DNA of 64,000 bases from JBCCXL01 sp039191605 (GTDB lineage: Bacteria; Acidobacteriota; Thermoanaerobaculia; Multivoradales; JAHZIX01): NCBI GenBank assembly GCA_039191605.1, contig JBCCXL010000006.1, positions 263,538-327,537 of the forward strand, in the 5' to 3' direction. The notes beneath the pieces are model-generated. The model saw only the letters and a list, made by a program, of their open reading frames with translations. It was not told the DNA's origin and searched no databases. Shown here in pieces: positions 1-24,407 of the stretch. Made by a program: the position numbers and the translations under genes. Positions within the stretch are counted from its first letter, which is position 1, and each line of letters opens with the position of its first letter.

Positions 1-2537
1 ACCGCCGCCACCCGCTGCCGCAGCTCCGCTACCGCCGGGGCCAGCAGCGGAGTGTGGAAAGCGTGGGCGGTGGCCAGGCGGCGATGGGCGACGCCCTCCT
101 GCCGCAGCCGCTCCTCCAGCCCCTCCACCGACTCTCGGGGGCCCGCCACCACGGTGAGCTGCGGCGCCGCCTCGGCGGCGATGGTGAGATCCGGCGCCGC
201 TCCCCAGCGCTGGAGCAGCTGCGCCGAAGCCAGCTCCGACGAGGCCAGCTCCGACGAGGCCAGCTCCGACAAAGGTAACGCGACGGCGCACATCGCCCCC
301 GGCGGCTGGGCATCCAGCAGCGCCGCCCGCTGGGCGATGAGGGCCAGGGCGTCGCGCTCTGAAAACACTCCCGCCAGGGCGGCGGCCACCAGCTCGCCGA
401 CGGAGAAGCCCAGCAGCGCCGTGGCCTCCACCCCCCAGGAGCGCCACAGCCGCGCCAGGGCCAGCTCCAGCACCGCCATCATCGGCTGCGCCGCGGCGGT
501 GGGCAGCGCCACCCCCGCCGCCTCGCCCCGCACCCAGCGGCGAAGGTCACCGCCGGAAGTGGATTCCTCCGCCGCCGGTGCCTCCAGCAGCAGGGAGCGC
601 AGATCGACGCCCGCCGCCAAATGGGGCTCGGTCGCCGCCAGCCCTTCTTCCACCGCCTGCCGGAACACCGGCTCCTGGCGATACAGGGCCGCGGCGACTC
701 CCGGTCGCTGCTCCCCCAGCCCCGGCAGCAGGAAGACCGTAGAGACTCCAGAGTTTCTGCCAGCACCGGCGCCGGCAGCCGTGCCAGGGACTTCCCCGAG
801 GAAGGTCGGAGCGGGGCTCGGTAAAGCCTCCGCGGAGCCCTCCTCACTATCCTGCTGAGCCCCCGATGGAGACCCCAGCGCCGCCAGCACCGCCTGAGGA
901 TCCCGTGGATCCGCCAGCACCGCCCGCCGCCAGCGCATCCCCTGACGGCCCACGGCGAGGGTATGGGCGACGTCCGCCCACCGGACCGAAGCGCCTTCCC
1001 CTCCATTCTCAGGCAGCGCCGCTACCCGCTGCGCTAGGGCCTCCCCAGCCTGATCCAGCGCCGACCGGCTCTTCGCCGAGAGCACCAGCAGCTGAGGACG
1101 CCGCGGAGGAGCGACAGAGGGAGCTGCGGAGGGCGCCTGCTCCAGCACCACGTGGGCGTTGACCCCGCCGACGGCAAAGGCGCTCACCCCCGCTCGCCTC
1201 GGCCCCTCGCTCTGCCAGGGGCGCCCTTCGGCCACCACCTGGAAGGGGCTGCTCTGCCAGGGGATCTCCGGGTTGGGGATCTCGAAGCCCAGGCTCGGCG
1301 GCAGGTAGGCGTTCTCCAGGGCGAGCACCGTCTTGATCACGCTGGCGACGCCGGCGGCGGCGTCCAGATGGCCGATGTTGGTCTTCACCGAGCCGAGGCC
1401 GCAGTAGCCGACGCCGTCGCTGGTCTCGCGGAAGGCTCGGGTCAGGGCCTCCACCTCGATGGGGTCCCCCATCGGCGTTCCGGTGCCGTGGGCCTCGACG
1501 TAGGAGATGGAGCTCGCCTCCACCCCCGCCAGCGCCTGGGCCATGGCCACCACCTCCGCCTGACCGTCGACGCTGGGGGCGGTGTACCCCGCCTTCACCC
1601 CGCCGTCGTTGTTCATCGCGAAGCCCCGCACCACCGCGCGGATGGTGTCGCCGGCGGCGAGGGCGTCCTCCAGGCGCTTGAGCACCACCACCCCCACGCC
1701 GTTGCCCAGCACCGTGCCCCGGGCCGCGGCGTCGAAGGCCCGGCAGCGGCCGTCGGGGGCGTACACCCCCTCCTGGGCCACATAGCCGCCGCGGGCCGGG
1801 GTGCGCACCGAAACGCCCCCCGCCAGGGCCATGTCGCATTGGTAGGAGAGCAGTCCCTGGCAGGCCAGGCAGAGGGCCATCAACGAGGTGGCGCAGGCCC
1901 CCTGCACGGTGACCGCCGGGCCGGTGAAGCCCAGTCGATAGGCCACCGTGGAGCACAGGAAATCCTTGTCGTTGTGGATCCGCAGCAGCAGCTCGCCGGC
2001 CCCCTCCAGCAGCTCCCGGTCCCCCAGCAGGTGGTGGATCAGGTAAGAGGCCATATTCATCCCGCCGTACACCCCCACGGCGCCGCCGTCGCCTTCGTCA
2101 GGGCGGGCCCCCGGGCGATAGCCGGCGTTCTCCAGGGCCTTCCAGCATTCCTCCAGGAAGAGTCGATGCTGGGGATCGGTGACCCGCGCGTCCCGCGGAT
2201 TGATGCCGAAAAAGGCGGCATCGAAGCGCTCGACGTCGGAGAGAAAGCCCCCGCGAGGGACGTAATCCGGCCGCGCCGCGGTGGCCTCGTCGACCCCGCT
2301 GGCGCGCAGCTCTTCGGCGCTGGCCTCCACAATGGCGGAACGGCCCTCCCGCAGCAGCTGCCAGAAGGCCTCCTCGTCGTCGGCCCCGGGGAAGCGGCCG
2401 CTGAGGCCGACGATGGCCAGGGCGGTATCCGCCCCCTCGAAGGCCTGCCCCTCGAAGGCCTGCTCAGTGAAGTCGGCGGGCTCCATGGCATCAGCTGCCG
2501 GATCCACGGGATCCAGCGCGGAGTTCAGCTCATTCAT
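1..2537 (-). CDS. Type I polyketide synthase, KS-AT part (3' end outside window)
   Basis: Extends the chain delivered by the upstream NRPS with a malonyl-type unit. The frame is open from the ATG at 2537 to the window edge (about 845 residues seen). The ketosynthase starts near residue 37. Its active-site Cys lies in GACATSL (about C215), with the two His in VEAHGTGTP and NIGHLDAAAG. The acyltransferase starts near residue 598 (FLLPGLGEQ). Its nucleophile motif is GFSVGE (about S712), where most ATs have GHSxGE. The substrate motif HAFHTP resembles malonyl-specific HAFH. Three copies of SELAS lie inside the AT. The start overlaps the end of the FkbM gene by 8 bp; an in-frame ATG at 2546 is the alternative. 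Any KR, DH, ACP or TE would lie beyond position 1 and cannot be judged. Confidence 0.93.
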   Translation of the reverse strand, partial: MNELNSALDPVDPAADAMEPADFTEQAFEGQAFEGADTALAIVGLSGRFPGADDEEAFWQLLREGRSAIVEASAEELRASGVDEATAARPDYVPRGGFLSDVERFDAAFFGINPRDARVTDPQHRLFLEECWKALENAGYRPGARPDEGDGGAVGVYGGMNMASYLIHHLLGDRELLEGAGELLLRIHNDKDFLCSTVAYRLGFTGPAVTVQGACATSLMALCLACQGLLSYQCDMALAGGVSVRTPARGGYVAQEGVYAPDGRCRAFDAAARGTVLGNGVGVVVLKRLEDALAAGDTIRAVVRGFAMNNDGGVKAGYTAPSVDGQAEVVAMAQALAGVEASSISYVEAHGTGTPMGDPIEVEALTRAFRETSDGVGYCGLGSVKTNIGHLDAAAGVASVIKTVLALENAYLPPSLGFEIPNPEIPWQSSPFQVVAEGRPWQSEGPRRAGVSAFAVGGVNAHVVLEQAPSAAPSVAPPRRPQLLVLSAKSRSALDQAGEALAQRVAALPENGGEGASVRWADVAHTLAVGRQGMRWRRAVLADPRDPQAVLAALGSPSGAQQDSEEGSAEALPSPAPTFLGEVPGTAAGAGAGRNSGVSTVFLLPGLGEQRPGVAAALYRQEPVFRQAVEEGLAATEPHLAAGVDLRSLLLEAPAAEESTSGGDLRRWVRGEAAGVALPTAAAQPMMAVLELALARLWRSWGVEATALLGFSVGELVAAALAGVFSERDALALIAQRAALLDAQPPGAMCAVALPLSELASSELASSELASAQLLQRWGAAPDLTIAAEAAPQLTVVAGPRESVEGLEERLRQEGVAHRRLATAHAFHTPLLAPAVAELRQRVAA
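229..270. repeat. 15-bp tandem repeat inside the AT domain
   Basis: Almost three copies of the 15-bp unit GCCAGCTCCGACGAG. Read on the minus strand they encode SELAS three times in a row. Being a multiple of three, the repeat keeps the PKS frame. Confidence 0.85.
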
Positions 2538-3596
2538 GCTTTCCATCTCGCGATGAGGTCGACGGCGCCGAAGAGCCGGAAGAATGGGAAGAATCAGAAG
2601 GACCGGGAGAACTGGACGGACCGGACGGCCGGGGTCGTGCCGGACGCTTCATCGGACGACCCCGCAGCGCCTGACGCTGCCGCTGGGCGCGCTGCGCGGC
2701 GCCCTGCAATCCCCGACCTGAATCTGTCGCGGGAGCCGCCGGCCGCAGGGCGTAGAGGTTGTACATCTCGGAACGCTCGTAGTACTCATCCTGCACCGCG
2801 GTGACCTGGAAGCCCCGCTGCCGCAGCAGCTCGGTGAGGCGCCGGCAGCGCCCCTCGACGTCGTGGACCTCCAGCACCAGCTGGCGCACCTTCGGCCAAT
2901 GCTCCTCGCCGAGGCCCGCCAGCACCTGCTCCTCGGCCTTCTGCACGTCCACCTTCAGCAGATCGATGCGCGGCACCGGATGATCCTCCAGCACCGCCTT
3001 CAGGGTGGTGAGGCGGCAGGTGTAATCCACCTGCTGCAGCCGCTCGTCCAGATACTCGTCGACGTGCTCCAGCAGCTGTTCCACCTCCGCCACCCCCTTG
3101 CGGGCCTCCCCCTGCAGCACCGCCTTCAGGGCCCGCTTCTCCTCCTCCACGTCGGCGTAGAAGGAGCTCATGCCGGAAGCCTGGGGATAGAAGGTGAAGC
3201 TCGCCTCCCCGGGCTGATCCGAAACCCCTACGTTGAAGCGGCGGGCCCGCGGCGCCAGGCGACTCAGGTTGTCGTCCAGGGCGGCGAAGATCGGCGGCGC
3301 CGGCTCGAAGGCGAAGACCTGCGCCCGGGGCCAGCCGCGGGCGACGAAGAGAGAGAAGAGGCCGATGTTGGCCCCGACGTCGAACACCACCGGCTCATCC
3401 GGCAGGGTGATGCCGTGGGCGGTGTAGATGCATTTGACGAAGATGTCGTCGTAGAAGTGAGCCAGCTCCGCCCGGCTGACGGTGGCGACCTCGAGGCCGT
3501 TGGGCAGCGGATGGCGGGTGAAGGGTGCCGAGGTCTCCAACCCTGGGGATGACGGCGGAGATGTTGGAGCCTGAGGAGGCTTCTGGGGAGGTGTCG

Positions 3597-3600
<4 letters not shown>
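2530..3600 (-). CDS. FkbM-family SAM-dependent methyltransferase
   Basis: Probably an O-methyltransferase tailoring the product of the surrounding assembly line. The 356-residue protein has SAM motif I in FDVGANIGLFS (about residues 75-85), FAFEPAPP, and the FkbM-type IDLLKVDVQKAEEQVLAGL block near residue 215. It resembles the FkbM domain embedded in the NRPS just upstream. The last 65 or so residues are a basic, then Ser/Pro-rich tail unlike a folded domain. The ATG overlaps the NRPS stop as ATGA and has GGAGGG two bases before it, so translation should be coupled. FkbM itself methylates a macrolide hydroxyl; the substrate here is not known. Confidence 0.9.
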
Positions 3601-18911
<15,311 letters not shown>

Positions 18912-19000
18912 GATGGGCGCTCGGGCGCGAAGGCCCGGCCCTCCTCCGGAGCAAATTCACCGCAACGCGGTCGGAGCGAAAAGGGGATGGAAGAATCTAA

Positions 19001-19016
19001 ATTCTCGGCCGAGAAT
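19001..19016. promoter_or_regulatory. Perfect 16-bp palindrome upstream of the NRPS operon
   Basis: ATTCTCGGCCGAGAAT is its own reverse complement and lies 90 bp before the NRPS start codon. Position and symmetry suit the operator of a dimeric regulator. No regulator gene lies next to it, and no promoter hexamers were assigned, so function is inferred. Confidence 0.45.
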
Positions 19017-19178
19017 CCAGTTCCTCAGCATCTCCTAGCACACGAAAACTGGCGACGAGCGTATCGCGCCATGGCTATGGAAGCAATGGTACCTATAGGC
19101 CGCCGGAGGGCTCAACGACACCCGCCAAAACATCCAAAATCAGCTCCCGTTACTCCTGCCTATCCCCCCTAATATCAC

Positions 19179-19362
19179 TTCACCGGGGCGCTTCACCGGG
19201 GCGCTCCACCGGGGCGCTCCACCGGGGCACCCAGCCCTAGGAGTTTTGCACCTCCGAGCTTCCACTGAGACGCTACTGGGCATCCACTGGGCATCCACTG
19301 GGCACTTACGGGGCACTTACGGGGCACTCACGGGGCGACCACGGGGCGACCACGGAGCCACC
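19179..19362. repeat. Two blocks of short imperfect tandem repeats
   Basis: The first block (19179-19229) repeats TTCACCGGGGCGC-like units. The second (about 19275-19362) drifts through CACTGGGCATC, CTTACGGGGCA and GACCACGGGGC units of 11 bp. Copies differ by one or a few bases. Similar arrays occur in other intergenic stretches of this window. Confidence 0.8.
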
Positions 19363-19522
19363 AGCGGCAGCGCGACGGATCCAAGTACTCTGTCCGTCAT
19401 CCTCCAGGTTTCCCAAGCCTGAGATAATCTGGTCAAAGTCGCGACTCTCCGCCCGCGGCGCTGCGCCACCCCCTCAGCGACCGCCGCGCTTCCGCTGGAT
19501 TCCAGTCCACAGGATCAAGATC

Positions 19523-20116
19523 ATGGCTCAAAGAAACGTCGCCATCCTGCTCTTCGAAGACGTCGAGGTCCTCGACTTCGCCGGCCCCTTCGAAGTGTTC
19601 AGCGTCACCTCCGAGGTGGTGGAAGACTCCCCCTTTCAGGTCTACACCACGGCGAAGGAATCGGGCCCCATCCGCGCCCGCAACGGGCTCTGGGTGCTGG
19701 CTGACCATCCCCTGGGATCTGGCCCCCGGGCCGACGTGGTGGTGATCCCGGGAGGCCGAGGAAGCCGCGCCGCCCTGCGCTGCGGCGCCACCATGGGCTG
19801 GCTCCAGGAAAGCTTCCGCAGCGCCGAGGTGGTGCTCTCGGTCTGCACCGGCGCCCTGCTGCTGGGCACCCTGGGCCTGCTAGATGGCCTCGAGGTCACC
19901 ACCCACCACGAGAATCTCGAAGAGCTTGCACAGCGCGCCCCCAAGGCCATCCTGAACGGCGATCATCGCTTCATCGATCACGGCAAGATCGTCACCTCCG
20001 GCGGCATCTCCGCCGGCATCGATGCCTCCCTCCATCTGGTGGATCGCCTGGTGGGCCCCAGCGCTCGCAAGCTCGCGGAGACCTACATGGAATACGGCGA
20101 CTCCTGGCGATCCTGA
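19523..20116 (+). CDS. DJ-1/PfpI family protein
   Basis: A 197-residue single-domain member of the class I glutamine-amidotransferase-like (DJ-1/PfpI) superfamily. The nucleophile elbow is VLSVCTGALLLG, with Cys near residue 113. The acidic partner is expected in the N-terminal block FEDVEVLDFAGPFEVF, typical of PfpI proteins close to isonitrile hydratase and to the N-terminal domain of GlxA-type AraC regulators. No DNA-binding domain follows, so an enzyme or stress protein is likelier than a regulator. The substrate cannot be read from sequence. It stands alone, divergent from the NRPS operon. Confidence 0.85.
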   Translation: MAQRNVAILLFEDVEVLDFAGPFEVFSVTSEVVEDSPFQVYTTAKESGPIRARNGLWVLADHPLGSGPRADVVVIPGGRGSRAALRCGATMGWLQESFRSAEVVLSVCTGALLLGTLGLLDGLEVTTHHENLEELAQRAPKAILNGDHRFIDHGKIVTSGGISAGIDASLHLVDRLVGPSARKLAETYMEYGDSWRS

Positions 20117-20546
20117 CCTCGGCACCACAGCCGACGGCCTCGAGAGACAACCTTTTCCGCCTTTTTCTCGTAGGATCTTCTAGATCTCTGGATCGCGGCT
20201 GATCTCCAGTCCGCCCGATCCAGCCTCGATCCAACTATCCCCTCCCATCGAAGCGGTCTTCCCAGTCGAAGCAGTCTTCACAGTCGAAGACCTGATCGCC
20301 GAGGATCGACGCCACCAGCCCGGCTCGGCCAGCGGCGGGTGCCACTCCTCGAAGGCTCTTCACCGGTCTAGGTACTGGTCAAGCTGCCGAAAGCTACTGA
20401 AGCCTTCTCTCGAGCTCATCCCCCTTCAGAGATTCCGAGATCTTTCCGTAAGCAGCACCCTTTTCGTCGTGCCTGCTTTTTCCGTATCTGTCTCCGTCCT
20501 ATCTGTCTCTGCTATGCCCACCGACTTTTACGGTCTCGTCCTCGCC

Positions 20547-20611
20547 CTGGCCAGCTCAAATCTTGGCCGGCTCACACCTTGGCCAGCTCACACCTTGGCC
20601 GGCTCAGAGCT
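20547..20611. repeat. 17-bp imperfect tandem repeat upstream of the tricorn gene
   Basis: Four imperfect copies of a TTGGCC(A/G)GCTCACACC-like unit directly precede the tricorn gene. The rest of the gap from 20117 shows no gene. The array lies within the likely promoter or leader region. Confidence 0.75.
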
Positions 20612-20671
20612 TGAACGGTTGAGACGATGACCGATTCACCTGTCCGCATCTCCGCGCCTGAGGTACCCCTC

Positions 20672-23600
20672 ATGAAGCCTTCTTATTCGTTCTCCTACTC
20701 TTCCTCCTCTGCCATTAGGGTGCTCCTCGGCGCGCTGCTGGTTCTCGGCCTGGGGCTCGCCTCCGCGGCCGAGGCGACAACCCCGGTGATGCCCCGCCAT
20801 CCGGCGCCCTCGCCGGACGGATCCACCATCGCCTTCTCTTGGCAGGGAGATCTTTGGACGGTGCCGACGGCCGGCGGAGAAGCGCGGCGACTGACCGTCC
20901 ACCCGGGCACCGACCGCCATCCGGTGTGGTCCCCCGACGGCCGCTGGATCGCCTTCGCCTCCGACCGCCACGGCGGCACGGACATCTTCCTGCTCGCCAC
21001 CGACGGCGCCCAGCCGCCCCGCCGGCTGAGCCATCACTCCGCCGGTGACCGACCCGTCGACTTCTTGCCGGATAGCTCCGCGGTGGTCTTCACCTCTCGC
21101 CGCGGCGAGGGAATCCGTCGCTCCTCCACCTTCTGGGTGGTGGGCCTCGAGGGCGGCACCCCGTATCCGCTGATGGACGCCCTCGGACGCTGGGGCACCT
21201 TCTCCCCGGACGGCTCCACCTTCGCCTTTGTCCGCGGCACCACCCGCTGGAACCGCACCCGCTACCGCGGCGCCGCCAATCGCGACCTGTGGCTGTGGCA
21301 GCCGGCGGACGGCAGCGCTCCGGGGCAGCAGGCGGACGGCGGCAGCTACCGCCAGCTGACCACCTTCGACGGTGACGACGATCTGCCCACCTGGCTCGAC
21401 GACAGTACCTTGGTGGGCCTCTCCAGCCGCTCCGGGCGCAAGAACCTCTTCGCCTTCGACACCACCGGCGGCGAAGCGCGTCAGCTCACCGACCACCAGG
21501 ACTACGGCATCCGCTTCCCCCGCGCCGCGGCCAACGGCTCGGTGGTGGCCTACGAGCAGGGCAAGCACATCTGGACCCTGGATCCCGCCGGCGGCGACGC
21601 GAGTCCGCTGAGCATCGAGGTGAGCAACGATCTGCTGGTCAATCCGCAGCAGCGACTGACCCACCGCGACGACGCCGCGGAGCTGGCGGTGCACCCGGAC
21701 GGCGAGCTGGTAGCCCTGGTGGTGGGCGGCGACCTCTTCCTCACCGCCGTGGTGGACGAGGACGACCGCGAGATCTCCCCTCCCCCCACCCTTCGCCTCA
21801 CCCACACCCCGGAGCGCGAGCAGGACATCGCCTTCAGCGCCGACGGCAACTCCCTCTACTTCGCCTCGAGGCAGTCCGGCAACCTCGACATCTACCGCCT
21901 GTGGCGGGCCGACGAGGAGCTGGAGTGGATCGATAGCTTCGAGTTCAAAACCGAGGCCGCGGTAGCCAGCCCGGCGGAGGAAGGGCTCCCCACCCCCTCC
22001 CCGGACGGTGAGCGCCTCGCCTATCAGCGCGGCAAGGGAGACCTGATGCTCGCCGACCTGAGCTCCACCGGCGCCGTTTCCGGCGAGCCCCGCGCTCTCT
22101 TCGAGCACTGGCAGCTGGACGGCTTTCAGTGGTCCCCGGACGGTCGCTGGCTCACCTATTCGAAGCCGGATCTCGACTACAACAGCGAGATCTACCTCCA
22201 TGCGGTGAAGGTCGAGGGGGCGGATTCCACCCCCTACAACGTCAGCCGCCATCCGCGGGAAGACGAATCCCCCCACTTCTCCCCCGACGGTCGCCGCCTG
22301 CTGTGGACCAGCCCCCGCCACGATCAGGACACCGACCTGTGGGGCGTCTGGCTCTCCCGGGAAGATGACGAGCGCACCCCCGAAGGCTGGCTGCGGCTCT
22401 TCCGGGAGCAGGAAGACGGCGACCAGAAGAGCGAGGAGAAGTCGGACGGCGACTCCGCAGAGCAGGCCGAGGGAGACGACGAGAAGGGCGAGGACAGCGA
22501 CTCCGCCGAGTCGCAGCTGCCGGACGTCCAGATCGACTTCGACGGCCTCTGGGAGCGGGTCCAGGCCCTCACCGACCTGCGGGGAGAGGAAGGCTCGCCG
22601 CGGGCCGCGGAGGACGGCCGCCGGGTGATCTTCACCGCCCAGAGCACCGACGGTGACGCCCCCGATCTGTACTCCGTGCGCTGGGACGGCCAAGACCTCC
22701 AGCAGCTGACGGAAGGCGGCGTGGGTCCGCGCCAGATCACCCTGCTGGGAGAGCACATCTTCTATCTCGACGACGATGGCCGAGCCCACCGTCGCGAGAT
22801 CGACGAGGGTGGCGACAACGAGTCGATTCCCTTTGCGGCACGCCGGGTGGCGAACCGCCGAGCGGAGAAAGAGGCGGTCTTCGACGAAGCCTGGCTCACC
22901 CTCGGCGAGTGGTTCTACGACCCTGACTTCCACGGCGTCGACTGGCCCACCACCGCCGCCCAATACCGCCCCTGGGTCACCACCGCCGGCCACCGCAGCG
23001 ACTTCGTCGACGGCATGAACCTGATGCTCGGCGAGCTCAACGCCTCCCACATGGGCTATTTCGAGGTCGGAGACAGTGGAGATGCCGAGCGTACCGGCCT
23101 TCTGGGCGCCAGCTTCGACCCCGCCGCCGGCGGCCCCGGCCTGCTGATCACGGAGGTGCTCCCGGGCTCCCCCGCCGCCCGGGTGGATGTCGGCCTCGCC
23201 GTCGGCGATCGCCTGCTGGCCATCGACGGCGAAGAGGTCGACGCCAACACCAACGTCTGGTCGCTGCTCACCGACACCGTCGGCCAGAAGGTGCGGCTCA
23301 CCGTCCTCTCCGCCAGCGGCGAGCGCCGGGGGGTGACCCTCGAGCCCATCTCCCAGGGCCAGCTCCAGGCCCTGCGCTACGACCAATGGGTGCGGGAACG
23401 GCGCCAGCTGGTGGAGAGCCTGTCGGAGGGCCGTCTCGGCTACCTGCACATCCAGGCGATGAACATCTCCTCCTTCGAAGAGTTCGAGCGCAATCTCTTC
23501 GCCGCCGGCCACGGCAAAGAAGGACTGGTGATCGACGTGCGCTCCAACGGCGGCGGCTGGACCACCGACTATCTGATGGCCGCCCTCAACGTCGAGCGCC

Positions 23601-24031
23601 ACGCCCGCACTGTCCCCCGAGACGCCGACCCACAGGCCAACGGCTATCCCCAGGATCGCCTACCGCTGGCCTCCTGGCCCCGCCCCGCCATCACCGTAGC
23701 GGACCAGGAGTCCTACTCCAACGCCGAGATCTTCAGCCACGCCTTCAAGACTCTGGGGCGCGGCCTGGTGGTGGGACAGCCCACCTTCGGCGCGGTGATC
23801 TCCACCGGCGCCGCCCGCCTCGCCAACGGCGCCTTCCTGCGTCTGCCGCTGCGCGGCTGGTATGTCGCCGGCAGCGATCTCAACATGGAGAACAACGGCG
23901 CGGTGCCGGACCTGCTGGTGCCGCTGCCGCCGCAGCAGGATCTCGCCATCGAGGATGATGACCAGCTGGAAGCCGCCGTCCGGGCGCTGCTAGAAGGCCT
24001 CGAGGAGGACCCCCGCTACGGCAGCTGGTGA
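20672..24031 (+). CDS. Tricorn-type S41 protease
   Basis: A large peptidase that degrades oligopeptides. From the chosen start (1119 residues) it has a signal peptide (LLGALLVLGLGLASAAEA), WD40-like propeller repeats with many SPDG motifs, an acidic low-complexity insert near 590-625, a PDZ domain (about 810-895) and a C-terminal S41 domain. The Tricorn catalytic residues can be placed: Ser-His in NASHMGY (about 791-793), the nucleophile in ESYSNAE (about S1016) and Glu in NMENNGAVPD (about 1073). The start at 20672 has TGAGGT about 10 bases upstream and begins the signal peptide cleanly. An ATG 45 bp earlier is in frame but lacks a ribosome site. Archaeal tricorn is cytoplasmic; this one is probably exported. 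Confidence 0.93.
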   Translation: MKPSYSFSYSSSSAIRVLLGALLVLGLGLASAAEATTPVMPRHPAPSPDGSTIAFSWQGDLWTVPTAGGEARRLTVHPGTDRHPVWSPDGRWIAFASDRHGGTDIFLLATDGAQPPRRLSHHSAGDRPVDFLPDSSAVVFTSRRGEGIRRSSTFWVVGLEGGTPYPLMDALGRWGTFSPDGSTFAFVRGTTRWNRTRYRGAANRDLWLWQPADGSAPGQQADGGSYRQLTTFDGDDDLPTWLDDSTLVGLSSRSGRKNLFAFDTTGGEARQLTDHQDYGIRFPRAAANGSVVAYEQGKHIWTLDPAGGDASPLSIEVSNDLLVNPQQRLTHRDDAAELAVHPDGELVALVVGGDLFLTAVVDEDDREISPPPTLRLTHTPEREQDIAFSADGNSLYFASRQSGNLDIYRLWRADEELEWIDSFEFKTEAAVASPAEEGLPTPSPDGERLAYQRGKGDLMLADLSSTGAVSGEPRALFEHWQLDGFQWSPDGRWLTYSKPDLDYNSEIYLHAVKVEGADSTPYNVSRHPREDESPHFSPDGRRLLWTSPRHDQDTDLWGVWLSREDDERTPEGWLRLFREQEDGDQKSEEKSDGDSAEQAEGDDEKGEDSDSAESQLPDVQIDFDGLWERVQALTDLRGEEGSPRAAEDGRRVIFTAQSTDGDAPDLYSVRWDGQDLQQLTEGGVGPRQITLLGEHIFYLDDDGRAHRREIDEGGDNESIPFAARRVANRRAEKEAVFDEAWLTLGEWFYDPDFHGVDWPTTAAQYRPWVTTAGHRSDFVDGMNLMLGELNASHMGYFEVGDSGDAERTGLLGASFDPAAGGPGLLITEVLPGSPAARVDVGLAVGDRLLAIDGEEVDANTNVWSLLTDTVGQKVRLTVLSASGERRGVTLEPISQGQLQALRYDQWVRERRQLVESLSEGRLGYLHIQAMNISSFEEFERNLFAAGHGKEGLVIDVRSNGGGWTTDYLMAALNVERHARTVPRDADPQANGYPQDRLPLASWPRPAITVADQESYSNAEIFSHAFKTLGRGLVVGQPTFGAVISTGAARLANGAFLRLPLRGWYVAGSDLNMENNGAVPDLLVPLPPQQDLAIEDDDQLEAAVRALLEGLEEDPRYGSW

Positions 24032-24407
24032 GGCGAAAACTTGCCGAGGCGAAAGCCTCCGTTATCGGTTGACGCTCATCCGCGGAAAGAGCGGTGACGA
24101 ATCTGTCACTGCGTTTGAAAGCGTAAGAGTTGGAACGAGTCTAGATTCCAGCCCGCGGCAGAGGTATCCTGCCTCCCCATCCTTTGACGGGACTCGGCAT
24201 CGGGCAGGATCCCCTCGCCGCTTCCCGTGGTCTGACTCGCGACCCTCGATAGCGAGTCCTCAATTCCTTCTCGACCTATCGTCCACACACCCCGCGAAAT
24301 TTGACTCCCACCGCGATCCCCCGGGCTCCCGGCCCGGAAGGTCGCTCCCTTAGCGCCCCGTCCCCGCCCAACGCGGGGACCCCCACCCCGATCTCCTGGA
24401 GGCGACC
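24032..24407. other. Intergenic region before the DUF349 gene
   Basis: No gene or convincing promoter hexamers seen in 376 bp. A good ribosome site (CTGGAGG, about 10 bases upstream) precedes the DUF349 start at 24408. Confidence 0.5.

Larger units (their letters stand above)
18912..19522. other. Divergent intergenic region between the NRPS and the PfpI gene
   Basis: No supportable gene in 611 bp. It must hold the promoter of the NRPS operon (minus) and probably that of the PfpI gene (plus). It contains a perfect 16-bp palindrome near the NRPS start and two blocks of short tandem repeats, listed separately. Confidence 0.7.

Noticed and set aside
1152..2804. Long plus-strand open frame (550 codons) opposite the PKS
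   Set aside because: It is the antisense of the KS coding region, with no domain or ribosome site; GC-rich genes leave such open frames.
20636..23602. Minus-strand open frame of 988 codons opposite the tricorn gene
   Set aside because: Antisense to clear propeller, PDZ and S41 motifs; low-complexity Val/Gly/Glu composition.
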